Source of the DNA: Pseudomonas frederiksbergensis | Lineage (GTDB): Bacteria; Pseudomonadota; Gammaproteobacteria; Pseudomonadales; Pseudomonadaceae | Length of the DNA: 64,000 nt | Direction: 5' to 3' | Assembly (NCBI RefSeq): GCF_900105495.1 | Contig: NZ_FNTF01000002.1 | Span: 4,394,501 to 4,458,500, forward strand | Part shown: piece by piece, positions 41,646 to 51,007 of the stretch | Position numbering within the stretch: the stretch's first letter is position 1 | Layout: each line of letters begins with the position of its first letter | Made by a program: the position numbers and the translations under genes | Notes under the pieces: generated by a model | What the model was told of the DNA's origin: nothing | Databases searched by the model: none | Seen by the model: only the letters and a program-made list of their open reading frames with translations

Positions 41646-41646
41646 C

Positions 41647-44600
41647 TCAGTTTTCCTCGATATCGGTCGGCAGCGGACGTGGCAGGTCATCGCCACTTGA
41701 ACCATCGAGCCAGTCGACTTTGGACATTTTGCGCACCACGACGAATTCATCGCGGTTGCAACCGACGGTGCCGTAATAGTTGAAACCGTAGGCTTGCTGG
41801 GCATAGCCGCCGATCATGTGGGTCGGCTTGAGCACGACGCGGGTGACCGAGTTGTGATGGCCGCCACGGGTCTTGGTGGTTTCCGAACCGGGCACGTTCA
41901 CGATCCGTTCCTGTGCGTGATACATCATCACCATGCCGTCCTTGACCCGTTGGCTGACCACCGCACGGGCGGTCAGTGCACCGTTGACGTTGAAGCACTC
42001 GATCCAGTCGTTGTCCTCGATGTCGGCGCTTTTCGCGTCGTTCTCCGAGAGCCAGACAATCGGCCCGCCACGGCTGAGGGTGAGCATCAGCAGGTTGTCG
42101 CTGTAGGTGCTGTGGATGCCCCACTTCTGGTGCGGGGTAATCCAGTTCAGAACGATTTCCTTGTGGCCGTTACTGCGCTTGCCTTTCACCCCTTCGATGG
42201 TGCGGGTGTTGACGGGCGGGCGATAACTCATCAGTTGCTCGCCGAACGCCTGCATCCACGGGTGATCCTGGTAGAACTGCTGGCGACCGGTGATGGTGCG
42301 CCATGGGATCCCTTCGTGAACGTTGGTGTAGCCGGCGTTGTAGCTGACGTGATCGTCTTCGAGCCCCGACCAGGTCGGGCTGGAAATGATCTTGCGCGGC
42401 TGTGCCTGAATGTCGCGGAAACGAATCGCCTCGTGGGCCTTGGACAGCGCCAGGTGGCTGTGGTCGATGCCGGTGAATTCCGACAGTGCGGCCCAGGCCT
42501 TGACGGCGACCTGGCCGTTGGTTTCCGGTGCCAGCGACAGAATCACTTCAGCGGCGTCAATGGCCGTGTCGATTTTCGGCCGACCCTGGCTGATGCCGGC
42601 GTCGCCTTCTTTGTGATTGAGTTCACCGAGGAATTTCACTTCGTCTTCGGTATTCCAGTTGATGCCTTTGCCACCGTTGCCGTTTTTCTCCAGCAATGGC
42701 CCGAGGGACGAGAACTGCTTGTAGATGTTCGGGTAGTCACGCTCTACCACATGCAGGTTCGGTGCGTTCTTGCCTGGTACTGGCGCCACGCCGTCGCTTT
42801 TCCAGTCTGTGCCGCCAAACGGTTGGGCCAGTTCGCCGACGCTGTCGTGCATCAGCGGGATGGTCACCAGGTCCTTTTCAACGCCCAGATGCCCTTCGGC
42901 CATGCTGGAAAACGCCTTGGCGATGCCTTTGTAGATTTCCCAGTCGGAACGCGATTCCCACGCCGGGTCGATGGCGGCCGACAACGGGTGAATGAACGGG
43001 TGCATGTCCGAGGTGTTCATGTCGTCTTTTTCGTACCAGGTCGCGGTCGGCAAGACGATGTCGGAATAGACGCAGGTCGAAGACATGCGGAAGTCCAGGG
43101 TGGTGACCAGATCGAGCTTGCCGATGGCGCCCTCGTCCACCCATTCGGCTTCTTCGGGTTTGCAGTCGCCGACCTGGCCGATGTCTTCGTTCATTACCCC
43201 GTTCTTGGTGCCGAGCAGGTACTTGAGCATGTACTCGTGGCCCTTGCCCGAGGAGCCCAGCAGGTTAGAACGCCAGATGAACATGTTGCGCGGGAAGTTG
43301 ACCGGGCTGTCCGGCTGTTCGCAGGAGAAACGCAGCGAACCGTCCTGCAGCGACTTGACCACGTAGTCTTTCGGGTCCATGCCGGCGGCAGCGGCGTCGC
43401 GGCAAATGTGCAAAGGGTTGGTGTTGAGTTGCGGTGCGCTGGGCAACCAGCCGGCGCGTTCGGCGCGGATGTTGTAGTCCAGGGCATGCTCGGGGAATTG
43501 CGATTTATCGGCCAGCGGCGAGAGCACGTCGTGCATGCTCATCTTCTCGTGGCGCCACTGCGAACTGTGGGCGTAGAAGAAGCTGGTGCCGTTCATTTGG
43601 CGAGGCGGACGGTTCCAGTCCAGGCCGAATGCCAGGGGCAGCCAGCCGCATTGCGGACGGAGTTTTTCCTGACCGACATAATGCGCCCAACCGCCACCGG
43701 TCTGACCGACACACCCGCAGAGCATGAGCATGTTGATCAGCCCGCGGTAGTTCATGTCCATGTGGTACCAGTGGTTCATCGCCGCGCCGACGATGATCAT
43801 CGAGCGACCCTTGGTCTTGTCGGCGTTGTCGGCGAATTCACGGGCAATCTGGATGGCTTTCTCACGGCTGACGCCGGTGATCTGCTCTTGCCACGCCGGG
43901 GTGCCGGGTACCGAGGCGTCGTTGTAATCCTTGGCCACGTTTTCGCCGCCGAGGCCGCGATCGATCGCCAGGTTGGCGGCCGACAGGTCGAACACGGTGG
44001 CGACTTTGGCCACACTGCCGTCCGCCAGCACCACGTTGTGCACCGGCACGCGACGGTATTGCACGGCATCGCCGGCCACGTGCTGGAAGTGCTCGTGGGA
44101 TTCGCCGGCAAAATACGGGAATGCCACTTCGGCCACGTCGTCACCGATCAGGCTCAGCTTCAGATCGATCTCACGGCCTTCGCCGCCTTCACGGGGCAGG
44201 ATGTTCCACTTGCCCTTCTCGCCCCAGCGATAACCGATGGAACCCTGAGGGGACACCAGTTCACCGCTGACATCGAGGGCGATGGTTTTCCATTCCGGGT
44301 TGTTTTCCTGGCCGAGGTTGTCGGTCAGGTCGCTGGCGCGCAGGAAGCGGTCCGGCTGATAACCGGCGCCTGGGGCCTTGTCGACCATTTGTTTGAGCAG
44401 CACCAACACTGGCAAATCAGTGAAGCGCTTGGCGTAGTCGGTGAAATAGGCGCTTGGTTTGTCCAGGTGGAACTCTTTGAAGATCACATGGTTGAACGCC
44501 TGGGCCAGCGCCGCATCGGTGCCTTGTTTAGGGTTCAACCACAGGTCGGTGAGCTTGGCGACTTCCGAGTAATCCGGGGTAATCGCCACAGTCTTGGTGC

Positions 44601-45420
44601 CCTTGTAGCGGACTTCGGTAAAGAAGTGCGCATCCGGGGTACGGGTTTGCGGGACGTTGGAGCCCCAGGCAATGATGTAGTTGGAGTTGTACCAGTCGGC
44701 CGATTCCGGCACGTCGGTCTGCTCGCCCCAGACCATCGGCGAGGCCGGTGGCAAGTCGCAGTACCAGTCGTAGAAACTCAGGCAGGCGCCGCCGATCAAC
44801 GACAGGTAACGCGAGCCTGCGGCGTAGCTGACCATCGACATGGCCGGAATCGGCGAGAAGCCGACGATCCGGTCCGGGCCGTATTGCTTGATGGTGTAGA
44901 CGTTGGCCGCGGCAATGATCTCGTTGACTTCTTCCCAGTTGGAACGAATGAAGCCACCCATGCCGCGCTTGCTTTTATAGGAGTCGGCCTTGGCCTTGTC
45001 CTCGACGATGCTGGCCCAGGCTTCGACCGGCGCCATGGTTTGCCGCGCATCGCGCCAGAGCTTGAGCAACGGCTTGCGGATTTTCGGGTACTTGAGCCGG
45101 TTGGCGCTGTAGATGTACCAGCTGTAACTGGCACCACGCGGGCAGCCACGGGGCTCATGGTTCGGCAGGTCGTTGCGGGTACGCGGGTAGTCGGTCTGCT
45201 GGGTTTCCCAGGTGATCAGGCCGTTCTTGACGTAGATTTTCCACGAGCACGACCCGGTGCAGTTCACCCCATGGGTGGAACGCACGATCTTGTCGTACTG
45301 CCAGCGCGAACGGTAAACGTTCTCCCAGTCGCGGGACTCTTTGCGGGTCTCGCCATGACCGTCGGAAAACTCGTTTTGCTTGCGATTGAAAAACCGCAAT
45401 TGATCCAGTAAATGACTCAC
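41647..45420 (-). CDS. narG: Respiratory nitrate reductase alpha subunit NarG
   Basis: A protein of 1257 residues, full length for NarG. The FS0 cluster ligands His50, Cys54, Cys58 ('THGVNCTGSCSW') and Cys93 ('RGCPRGAS') are present, as is the Mo-ligand region 'FYDWYCDLPPASP' (Asp near 222). There is no Tat signal to the periplasm, so it faces the cytoplasm. It binds Mo-bis-MGD and reduces nitrate to nitrite. It lies 69 bases after narK2 in the same operon. Confidence 0.98.
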   Translation of the reverse strand: MSHLLDQLRFFNRKQNEFSDGHGETRKESRDWENVYRSRWQYDKIVRSTHGVNCTGSCSWKIYVKNGLITWETQQTDYPRTRNDLPNHEPRGCPRGASYSWYIYSANRLKYPKIRKPLLKLWRDARQTMAPVEAWASIVEDKAKADSYKSKRGMGGFIRSNWEEVNEIIAAANVYTIKQYGPDRIVGFSPIPAMSMVSYAAGSRYLSLIGGACLSFYDWYCDLPPASPMVWGEQTDVPESADWYNSNYIIAWGSNVPQTRTPDAHFFTEVRYKGTKTVAITPDYSEVAKLTDLWLNPKQGTDAALAQAFNHVIFKEFHLDKPSAYFTDYAKRFTDLPVLVLLKQMVDKAPGAGYQPDRFLRASDLTDNLGQENNPEWKTIALDVSGELVSPQGSIGYRWGEKGKWNILPREGGEGREIDLKLSLIGDDVAEVAFPYFAGESHEHFQHVAGDAVQYRRVPVHNVVLADGSVAKVATVFDLSAANLAIDRGLGGENVAKDYNDASVPGTPAWQEQITGVSREKAIQIAREFADNADKTKGRSMIIVGAAMNHWYHMDMNYRGLINMLMLCGCVGQTGGGWAHYVGQEKLRPQCGWLPLAFGLDWNRPPRQMNGTSFFYAHSSQWRHEKMSMHDVLSPLADKSQFPEHALDYNIRAERAGWLPSAPQLNTNPLHICRDAAAAGMDPKDYVVKSLQDGSLRFSCEQPDSPVNFPRNMFIWRSNLLGSSGKGHEYMLKYLLGTKNGVMNEDIGQVGDCKPEEAEWVDEGAIGKLDLVTTLDFRMSSTCVYSDIVLPTATWYEKDDMNTSDMHPFIHPLSAAIDPAWESRSDWEIYKGIAKAFSSMAEGHLGVEKDLVTIPLMHDSVGELAQPFGGTDWKSDGVAPVPGKNAPNLHVVERDYPNIYKQFSSLGPLLEKNGNGGKGINWNTEDEVKFLGELNHKEGDAGISQGRPKIDTAIDAAEVILSLAPETNGQVAVKAWAALSEFTGIDHSHLALSKAHEAIRFRDIQAQPRKIISSPTWSGLEDDHVSYNAGYTNVHEGIPWRTITGRQQFYQDHPWMQAFGEQLMSYRPPVNTRTIEGVKGKRSNGHKEIVLNWITPHQKWGIHSTYSDNLLMLTLSRGGPIVWLSENDAKSADIEDNDWIECFNVNGALTARAVVSQRVKDGMVMMYHAQERIVNVPGSETTKTRGGHHNSVTRVVLKPTHMIGGYAQQAYGFNYYGTVGCNRDEFVVVRKMSKVDWLDGSSGDDLPRPLPTDIEEN

Positions 45421-45489
45421 GGTGTAGTCCTCTCAGGCTTTGTCGCGGAGTCTGTGCCCCGCCCACGCAATGATTGAATTCGGGCCTTC

Positions 45490-46887
45490 TCAGCAGGGTG
45501 TCGCGGCGCCTTTGCGCGCGTACCACCACCAGGTCACCACGATGCAGCTCAGGTAAAAGCCGACGAACATGTAGAAGGCCATCTCCGGGCCGCCGGTCAG
45601 GGCCATCGAAGAGCCGAAGGATTTGGGTATGAAGAACGCACCGAAGGCGCCCATGGCCGAACTGAAGCCCAGGACGGCGGCTGACTCTTTGCCGGCATTC
45701 TTCAGCGCTTGTTCGCGCACGGCCGGTGGTTTTCCGACCGAGGCTTTTTCATGCTGGGTGCGGAAGATCACCGGGATCATCCGAAAGGTGGAGCCGTTGC
45801 CGATGCCAGTGGTGATGAACAGCAGCATGAACATGCCGAGGAAGCCGTAGAAGTTGCCGCCCTGACCGTTTTGCGGCAGGAAGTGCATCACGGCGAAGAC
45901 CATCGCGATCATCGCCACGAAGTTCCACAAGGTCACTTTCGCGCCACCGAGCTTGTCCGCCAGCCAGCCGCCCAATGGGCGTACCAGCGCACCGACCAAT
46001 GGGCCGAGGAAGGCGAATTTCAAGGCGATAACATCAGGGAACGAGGTTTTGATCAGCAGCGGAAACGCGGCGGAGAAGCCGATGAACGAACCGAAAGTCG
46101 CCAGGTACAACCAACACATCAGCCAGTTGTGTTTGCGTTTGAAGATGACGGCCTGCTCGCTGAACGAAGCGCGGGCACTGGACAGGTCATTCATGCCGAA
46201 CCAGGCCAGCACCGTCACCAGGACAATGAACGGTACCCAAATGAAGCCTGCGTTCTGCAGCCACAACTGGCCGCCATCCGGCAATGCTTGCGGCGAACCG
46301 CCCATAAAACCGAACACACCGAAGGTAATCACCAGCGGTACACAGAACTGCATCACCGAAACGCCCAGGTTACCCAGCCCGGCGTTGAGGCCAAGGGCCG
46401 TGCCCTGCTGCGACTTGGGATAGAAGAAACTGATGTTGGACATGCTCGAGGCGAAGTTGCCGCCACCGAAACCGCAGAGCAAGGCAATCAACACGAACAC
46501 GCTGTAGGAGGTGCTCGGGTCCTGCACCGCGAAGCCCATCCAGATCGAGGGCAACAACAGCGACGCGGTGCTCAGGGCGGTCCAGCGACGGCCACCGAAG
46601 ATCGGCACCATAAAGGAGTAGAAGACGCGTAAGGTCGCCCCGGACAGGCCCGGCAACGCCGCCAGCCAGAACAACTGGTCGGTGCTGAAGGTGAAGCCGA
46701 TGGCGTTCAAACGCACGATTACCGTGCTCCAGACCATCCACACCGCGAAGGCCAACAGCAGCGCAGGAATGGAAATCCACAAGTTGCGCGTGGCGGTCTG
46801 TTTGCCGCTACTTCCCCAGAATGCTGGGTCCTCGGGGCGCCAGTCATGAATGACCGGGCCTTTGTCAGGCTTTTGCAGAACGGACAT
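45490..46887 (-). CDS. narK2: Nitrate/nitrite transporter NarK2
   Basis: A major facilitator protein of 465 residues with twelve predicted membrane helices. The nitrate signature 'CGFGGGNFASSMSNISFFYPKSQQGTALGLNAGLGNLGVSVMQF' is clear, and a second Gly-rich motif lies in the C-terminal half ('GIGNGSTFRMIP'). It probably exchanges nitrate for nitrite. Its start overlaps narK1 by 23 bases and has GGAG upstream. The second transporter gene of the operon. Confidence 0.95.
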   Translation of the reverse strand: MSVLQKPDKGPVIHDWRPEDPAFWGSSGKQTATRNLWISIPALLLAFAVWMVWSTVIVRLNAIGFTFSTDQLFWLAALPGLSGATLRVFYSFMVPIFGGRRWTALSTASLLLPSIWMGFAVQDPSTSYSVFVLIALLCGFGGGNFASSMSNISFFYPKSQQGTALGLNAGLGNLGVSVMQFCVPLVITFGVFGFMGGSPQALPDGGQLWLQNAGFIWVPFIVLVTVLAWFGMNDLSSARASFSEQAVIFKRKHNWLMCWLYLATFGSFIGFSAAFPLLIKTSFPDVIALKFAFLGPLVGALVRPLGGWLADKLGGAKVTLWNFVAMIAMVFAVMHFLPQNGQGGNFYGFLGMFMLLFITTGIGNGSTFRMIPVIFRTQHEKASVGKPPAVREQALKNAGKESAAVLGFSSAMGAFGAFFIPKSFGSSMALTGGPEMAFYMFVGFYLSCIVVTWWWYARKGAATPC

Positions 46888-48169
46888 GTTCTTCTCCTAG
46901 GGCAATGCTGGAAATCGGGGACGGGGTCAGCAGCGGCGTTTTACCCAGCACCGCGCTTTTGCGTATTTCGCTGAAGTACATCCAGGTGAGGGAGACCCAG
47001 ACCACGCCGTACATCAACATGAAGCAGGAAGAGCGCACGCCGGTGAGGTCCACCAGGGCGCCGAACAGGATCGGCAGCACGAAACCGCCCAGGCCACCGG
47101 CGAGGCCGACGATGCCGGACACCGCGCCCATGTTTTTCGGGTAGTCGTTGGCGATGTATTTGAAGACCGAGGCCTTGCCAAACGCGAAGGCGATGCCCAT
47201 GACGAACAGCAGCACGGTGAACAGCGCCGGGTTCAGGCCGATGTGGAAATCTATCGGGCCGTTGATGGTCTGCACTTGCAGTTGGGTCTGGGGATACGAG
47301 AGCAGGAACAGGCAGATCCAGCTGACCCACAACACCCACCAGGTCACGCTTTGCGCACCCCAGCGATCCGACATCCAGCCGCCGACTGCACGCAGCACGC
47401 CACCGGGCAGGGAGAAACAGGCCGCCAGCAGCGCCGCGCTTTGCAGGCTGAAGCCGTATTCCTGCACGTAGTACTTGGTCATCCACAGGGCCAGGGCGAC
47501 GTAGCCACCGAAGACGATCGAGTAGTACTGGCAGTAGCGCCACACCGCCGGGTCCTTCAGCGAGCTCAATTGCTCACGCAAGGTAGCGCCGGAGGCACTG
47601 CGGTGGTCCTTGTTTTCGGCACTGAGAAACCAGAACAGCAGCGCGGTAATAAAGAGGATCGCGCTGAAGACTTTTGGCACCAGCTGCCAGCTGCCGGCAG
47701 CGATCAGCGCCGGGGCAAGAAACTTGGTCACCGCGGCCCCGGCGTTACCGGCACCGAAGATGCCCATGGCGAAGCCCTGATTCTCCTTGTCGAACCATTT
47801 GGCGACGTAGGCAATCCCGACCGAGAACGAGCCGCCGGCCAGGCCGACGAACAAGCCCAGCACCAGGAACTGCCAGTAGGCGGTGGCGTGACTGATCAGG
47901 TACAGCGGCGCCACACAGGCGAGCATCAACAGGAAGAACACGCTGCGCCCGCCAAAGCGGTCGGTCAGCAGACCCAGTGGCAAACGCACCAGTGAGCCGG
48001 TCAGCACCGGGGTCGCAGCCAGCAGACCGAATTGGGTTTCGTTGAGCTGGAGCAGGTCCTTGATCGGTACACCGAGCACGGCAAACATCATCCAGACCAT
48101 GAAACACACAGTGAAGGCCAGCGTGCTCATGCCCAGCACCAAGCCTTGTCGTACACGAGGTTGGGTCAC
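46865..48169 (-). CDS. narK1: Nitrate/nitrite transporter NarK1
   Basis: A major facilitator protein of 434 residues with twelve helices and the nitrate motif 'VGLAGGSFSVGIAYVAKWFDKENQGFAMGIFGAGNAGAAV'. A second signature lies in the other half ('GIVGLAGGLGGFVLP'). NarK1-type proteins are proton-nitrate symporters. It is the first gene of the operon, 60 bases from an ANR box and about 112 from a NarL site. Confidence 0.95.
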   Translation of the reverse strand: MTQPRVRQGLVLGMSTLAFTVCFMVWMMFAVLGVPIKDLLQLNETQFGLLAATPVLTGSLVRLPLGLLTDRFGGRSVFFLLMLACVAPLYLISHATAYWQFLVLGLFVGLAGGSFSVGIAYVAKWFDKENQGFAMGIFGAGNAGAAVTKFLAPALIAAGSWQLVPKVFSAILFITALLFWFLSAENKDHRSASGATLREQLSSLKDPAVWRYCQYYSIVFGGYVALALWMTKYYVQEYGFSLQSAALLAACFSLPGGVLRAVGGWMSDRWGAQSVTWWVLWVSWICLFLLSYPQTQLQVQTINGPIDFHIGLNPALFTVLLFVMGIAFAFGKASVFKYIANDYPKNMGAVSGIVGLAGGLGGFVLPILFGALVDLTGVRSSCFMLMYGVVWVSLTWMYFSEIRKSAVLGKTPLLTPSPISSIALGEEHVRSAKA

Positions 48170-48228
48170 AAATGCTCTCCAGTCAGTTAGCCATGGCGGC
48201 AGACTAGAGAGGCCAACCCCGCAAAAAC

Positions 48229-48242
48229 TTGATCCATATCAA
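48229..48242. promoter_or_regulatory. ANR/FNR box upstream of narK1
   Basis: TTGAT-CCAT-ATCAA, a perfect consensus centred 66 bases from the narK1 start. At the typical -41.5 position it would set the transcript start near 48194. It drives the nar operon at low oxygen. Confidence 0.88.
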
Positions 48243-48256
48243 CGAAGCCCCGGGGG

Positions 48257-48270
48257 GCATAGGCCTATGC
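48257..48270. promoter_or_regulatory. Fourteen-base perfect palindrome in nar intergenic region
   Basis: GCATAGG-CCTATGC is a perfect palindrome between the ANR box and the NarL site. It is a plausible binding site for a dimeric regulator; the identity is unknown. An echo (GGCATAGG) appears downstream of narL near 50955. Confidence 0.4.
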
Positions 48271-48280
48271 TTGCGCGGTC

Positions 48281-48296
48281 TACCTCTAAGGAGGTA
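48281..48296. promoter_or_regulatory. NarL-type 7-2-7 site upstream of narK1
   Basis: TACCTCT-AA-GGAGGTA, a nearly perfect TACYYMT-N2-AKRRGTA inverted repeat. It is about 112 bases upstream of the narK1 start and lies in the shared region with narX, so phospho-NarL could act on both. Confidence 0.75.
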
Positions 48297-48377
48297 GTAC
48301 AGGAAAACCCTGAAACCATTGATTTATCAGTGTCTTGAGGTTTTCTTCAAAGGTTTTTGCTGACAAGGATCAGTCGA

Positions 48378-48393
48378 CAACTCTTTAGAGGTA
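48378..48393. promoter_or_regulatory. NarL-type 7-2-7 site upstream of narX
   Basis: CAACTCT-TT-AGAGGTA has one perfect and one partial half-site of the NarL repeat. It lies 82 bases before the narX start, which suggests autoregulation of the sensor operon. Confidence 0.65.
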
Positions 48394-48474
48394 GCGCGCC
48401 CGGGATCGGCGGCAAAACCCCTTCCTGGAGCTCCACGTGTGCTGTTTTGCTGATTTCTTCCGGGACCTGCGCTG

Positions 48475-50277
48475 ATGATCCGCTGGTTGCGCAGCTCCCT
48501 GCCCGCTCGCGCCGGGCTGGCGGTGATCCTGATCGCCGTCCTCGCCCTCGCCAGTTCGTTGAGCGCCGGACTGATCGCCTGGTTCAGCCAAGGCGATGCG
48601 GCCGCCATCAACACCGCCGGCTCGGTGCGCATGGAGACCTACCACCTGAGCTGGAAACTGGCCGCGGGGGTAACCGGCGAAGAAATCATCGCCGTCAGCG
48701 ACAGCCTGCAAACCCGCCTCAACAGCCAGTCACTCAAGGCGGTACTGGAAGATGGTCCGACCACCGCGCTGCAACTCAGCTACGAGCAAATCCAGCAACA
48801 ATGGAACGAGGATTTGCGCCCGGCACTGGAGCGTGGCGATGCCGCCTATTTCCAGGTCCAGGCCCTGCCCTTCATTGAACGACTGAACCAGTTCGTCAAC
48901 CTGTTGCAGCGCCAAAGCGAACAGAAGCAAGGCTGGCAACAGGTGATCCAGGGTCTGGCCTTGTTCACCACCCTGTTCGTCCTGCTGATTGGGCTCTACG
49001 AATTGCAGTACGGGGTCGTCATGCCCTTGAAAGAGTTGGTGGACGCGACCCAGCGTTTTCGTCGCGGCGATTTCAAGGTGCGGGTCAACCATCAGTCCCA
49101 GGATGAACTGGGCCAGTTGGCCATGAGTTTCAACGCCATGGCCGAGACAATCGAAGACTCCCATCGCACCCTTGAGAGTCAGGTCCAGCAAAAAACCCTG
49201 AACCTGCAACAAGCCAATGCCGCTCTTGAGTTGCTGTACCAAAGCAGTCGCAGCCTGGCCACGCGCCTGGCCAATGCCGAAGGCCTGGATGAGTTGATCC
49301 GGCGCTTCCAGCAACGCTTGCCCGGCTTGCGCCTGTCGCTGTGCCTGCAAGGGCAAATGCAGGCACCGGCCCAGCAGTTGCTCGCTCTGCATGGCGCGAA
49401 CATCCGGGAAGTCTGCGCCAGCAGCGATTGCGCCACGTGCCAGAAGCACCATAAAGCCAGCCCGCAAACCTTCAGCATCAGCAATCAGGGCAGTGAACTG
49501 GGTGAACTCAAGGCGCACTTTGTCGACGGGCACCCGACGCAAGCCTGGGAAACCCAACTGATCCAGGCCCTGGCCAACCTGATTGGCACCTCGCTGTCGC
49601 TCAAACGCCAGCGGGAACAGGATCACCGCCTGCTGCTACTCGAAGAACGCACGATCATCGCCCGCGAGCTGCACGACTCACTGGCCCAGGCCTTGTCCTA
49701 CATGAAGCTGCAAGTCAGCCGCCTGCAGACCCTGATGCGCCGTGGCGAACCGGTCGAGACCCTGGAAAACGTCACCGCCGAACTGCGCGAAGGGCTGAAC
49801 AATGCCTATCGCCAGTTACGCGAATTGCTGACCACCTTTCGCTTGCAGATTCACGATGCGGGGCTGGTACAGGAACTCAAGGACACCGCCGAGGAGTTTT
49901 CCCGACGAGGGGAATTCCAGGTGCACCTGCACGTCGACGCACTGGCCTTTCAGTTATCGGCCAGCGAGCAGATCCACATTTTGCAGATCACCCGCGAGGC
50001 GCTCTCCAATTGCCTGCGCCACGCCCATGCGCAAAACGCCTGGCTGCAACTGCGTCAGGACGGTGAAACCGTCAGGCTCATCGTCGAAGACGACGGACGT
50101 GGCTTCAGCGGTAACGTCGACCAACGCGAACACCACGGTCTGAAAATCATGGATGAGCGCGCCCGCAGCTTGCGCGGCCAACTCGAAATAGTGTCCAGGG
50201 AGCCGCAAGGCACCCGCGTCCAACTGGAATTCCAACCGGAGTTTCTCGGGCAGCAAACAGAAGGTAGCGTCACATGA
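48475..50277 (+). CDS. narX: Nitrate/nitrite sensor histidine kinase NarX
   Basis: A protein of 600 residues. The first membrane helix (about 13-35) is followed by the nitrate P-box 'AGSVRMETYHLSWKL', a periplasmic sensor, a second helix (about 158-178) and a HAMP domain. The central module has the cysteine cluster 'CASSDCATC'. The HisKA_3 phosphorylation site is His404 region 'ARELHDSLAQALSYMKLQ', with a HATPase domain at the end ('EDDGRGFSG'). It phosphorylates NarL in response to nitrate. It overlaps narL by four bases. Confidence 0.95.
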   Translation: MIRWLRSSLPARAGLAVILIAVLALASSLSAGLIAWFSQGDAAAINTAGSVRMETYHLSWKLAAGVTGEEIIAVSDSLQTRLNSQSLKAVLEDGPTTALQLSYEQIQQQWNEDLRPALERGDAAYFQVQALPFIERLNQFVNLLQRQSEQKQGWQQVIQGLALFTTLFVLLIGLYELQYGVVMPLKELVDATQRFRRGDFKVRVNHQSQDELGQLAMSFNAMAETIEDSHRTLESQVQQKTLNLQQANAALELLYQSSRSLATRLANAEGLDELIRRFQQRLPGLRLSLCLQGQMQAPAQQLLALHGANIREVCASSDCATCQKHHKASPQTFSISNQGSELGELKAHFVDGHPTQAWETQLIQALANLIGTSLSLKRQREQDHRLLLLEERTIIARELHDSLAQALSYMKLQVSRLQTLMRRGEPVETLENVTAELREGLNNAYRQLRELLTTFRLQIHDAGLVQELKDTAEEFSRRGEFQVHLHVDALAFQLSASEQIHILQITREALSNCLRHAHAQNAWLQLRQDGETVRLIVEDDGRGFSGNVDQREHHGLKIMDERARSLRGQLEIVSREPQGTRVQLEFQPEFLGQQTEGSVT

Positions 50278-50921
50278 ACCCGTCCCTGCAACACACCATC
50301 CTGCTGGTCGACGACCACCCGATGATGCGTCACGGCATCCGCCAGATGCTCGAACTTGAAGATGATTTCCTGATCGTCGGCGAAGCCAATAACGGTGAAG
50401 AAGCCCTCAGCATGATCGAACCGCTGCAACCGGATCTGGTGCTGCTCGATAACAACATGCCGCTGATGAATGGCATTGAAACCCTGCGCCAATTACGGTC
50501 GATGCACTACACCGGCAAGGTGTTGCTGTTTACGGTCTCGGATGCCGAAGACGATATTCGCGACGCACTGCGTCTGGATGCCGACGGCTACCTGCTCAAG
50601 GACATGGAGCCCGAACTGTTGATTCAGTACATCCGCAATGCCTTGAACGGCGAATTGGTGATCAGCCCGGGGCTGACCCAGGTCATGGCCCAGGCCCTGC
50701 GCTCACCGCAGCGTCAAACTGTGGTGGAACTGACCGAGCGTGAGCGTCAGGTGCTGAAAACCATCGCCAGCGGTTTCAGCAACAAGGTCATTGGGCACAA
50801 GCTGGGCATCACCGAAGGAACGGTCAAGGTTCACGTGAAAAACCTGCTGCACAAACTCGGTTTGCGCTCGCGGGTCGAGGCGGCGGTGTGGGCCATGGAG
50901 CATCTGCGCAATGCCGGCTGA
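50274..50921 (+). CDS. narL: Nitrate/nitrite response regulator NarL
   Basis: A protein of 215 residues. The receiver domain has the acidic pair 'VDDHP', the phospho-acceptor Asp in 'LVLLDNNMP' and the Lys in 'LLKDMEP'. The C-terminal LuxR-type helix-turn-helix is 'LTERERQVLKTIASGFSNKVIGHKLGITEGTVKVHV'. It binds TACYYMT half-sites, of which three inverted pairs are visible nearby. Translation is coupled to narX by ATGA overlap. Confidence 0.95.
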   Translation: MNPSLQHTILLVDDHPMMRHGIRQMLELEDDFLIVGEANNGEEALSMIEPLQPDLVLLDNNMPLMNGIETLRQLRSMHYTGKVLLFTVSDAEDDIRDALRLDADGYLLKDMEPELLIQYIRNALNGELVISPGLTQVMAQALRSPQRQTVVELTERERQVLKTIASGFSNKVIGHKLGITEGTVKVHVKNLLHKLGLRSRVEAAVWAMEHLRNAG

Positions 50922-50927
50922 CAGGCA

Positions 50928-50943
50928 TGCCTCTTTGGAGGTA
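50928..50943. promoter_or_regulatory. NarL-type 7-2-7 site upstream of the Dnr-like gene
   Basis: TGCCTCT-TT-GGAGGTA matches the NarL inverted repeat with one mismatch in each arm. It lies 65 bases upstream of the Dnr-like gene start and just after narL, so nitrate control of this regulator is likely. Confidence 0.68.
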
Positions 50944-51007
50944 GGCCGGCAGAGGCATAGGTCATCCGGCCGGCGCTCTCTACTATGAGCGTCAGCGGAG
51001 GTACGCC

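Noticed and set aside
41794..45411. A 1205-codon open frame on the plus strand opposite narG
   Set aside because: It mirrors the codons of narG in high-GC DNA, has no ribosome binding site and no family pattern, and the minus strand encodes a complete NarG.
48257..48270. GCATAGGCCTATGC palindrome as a second NarL or ANR site
   Set aside because: It fits neither consensus; kept only as an unassigned palindrome.
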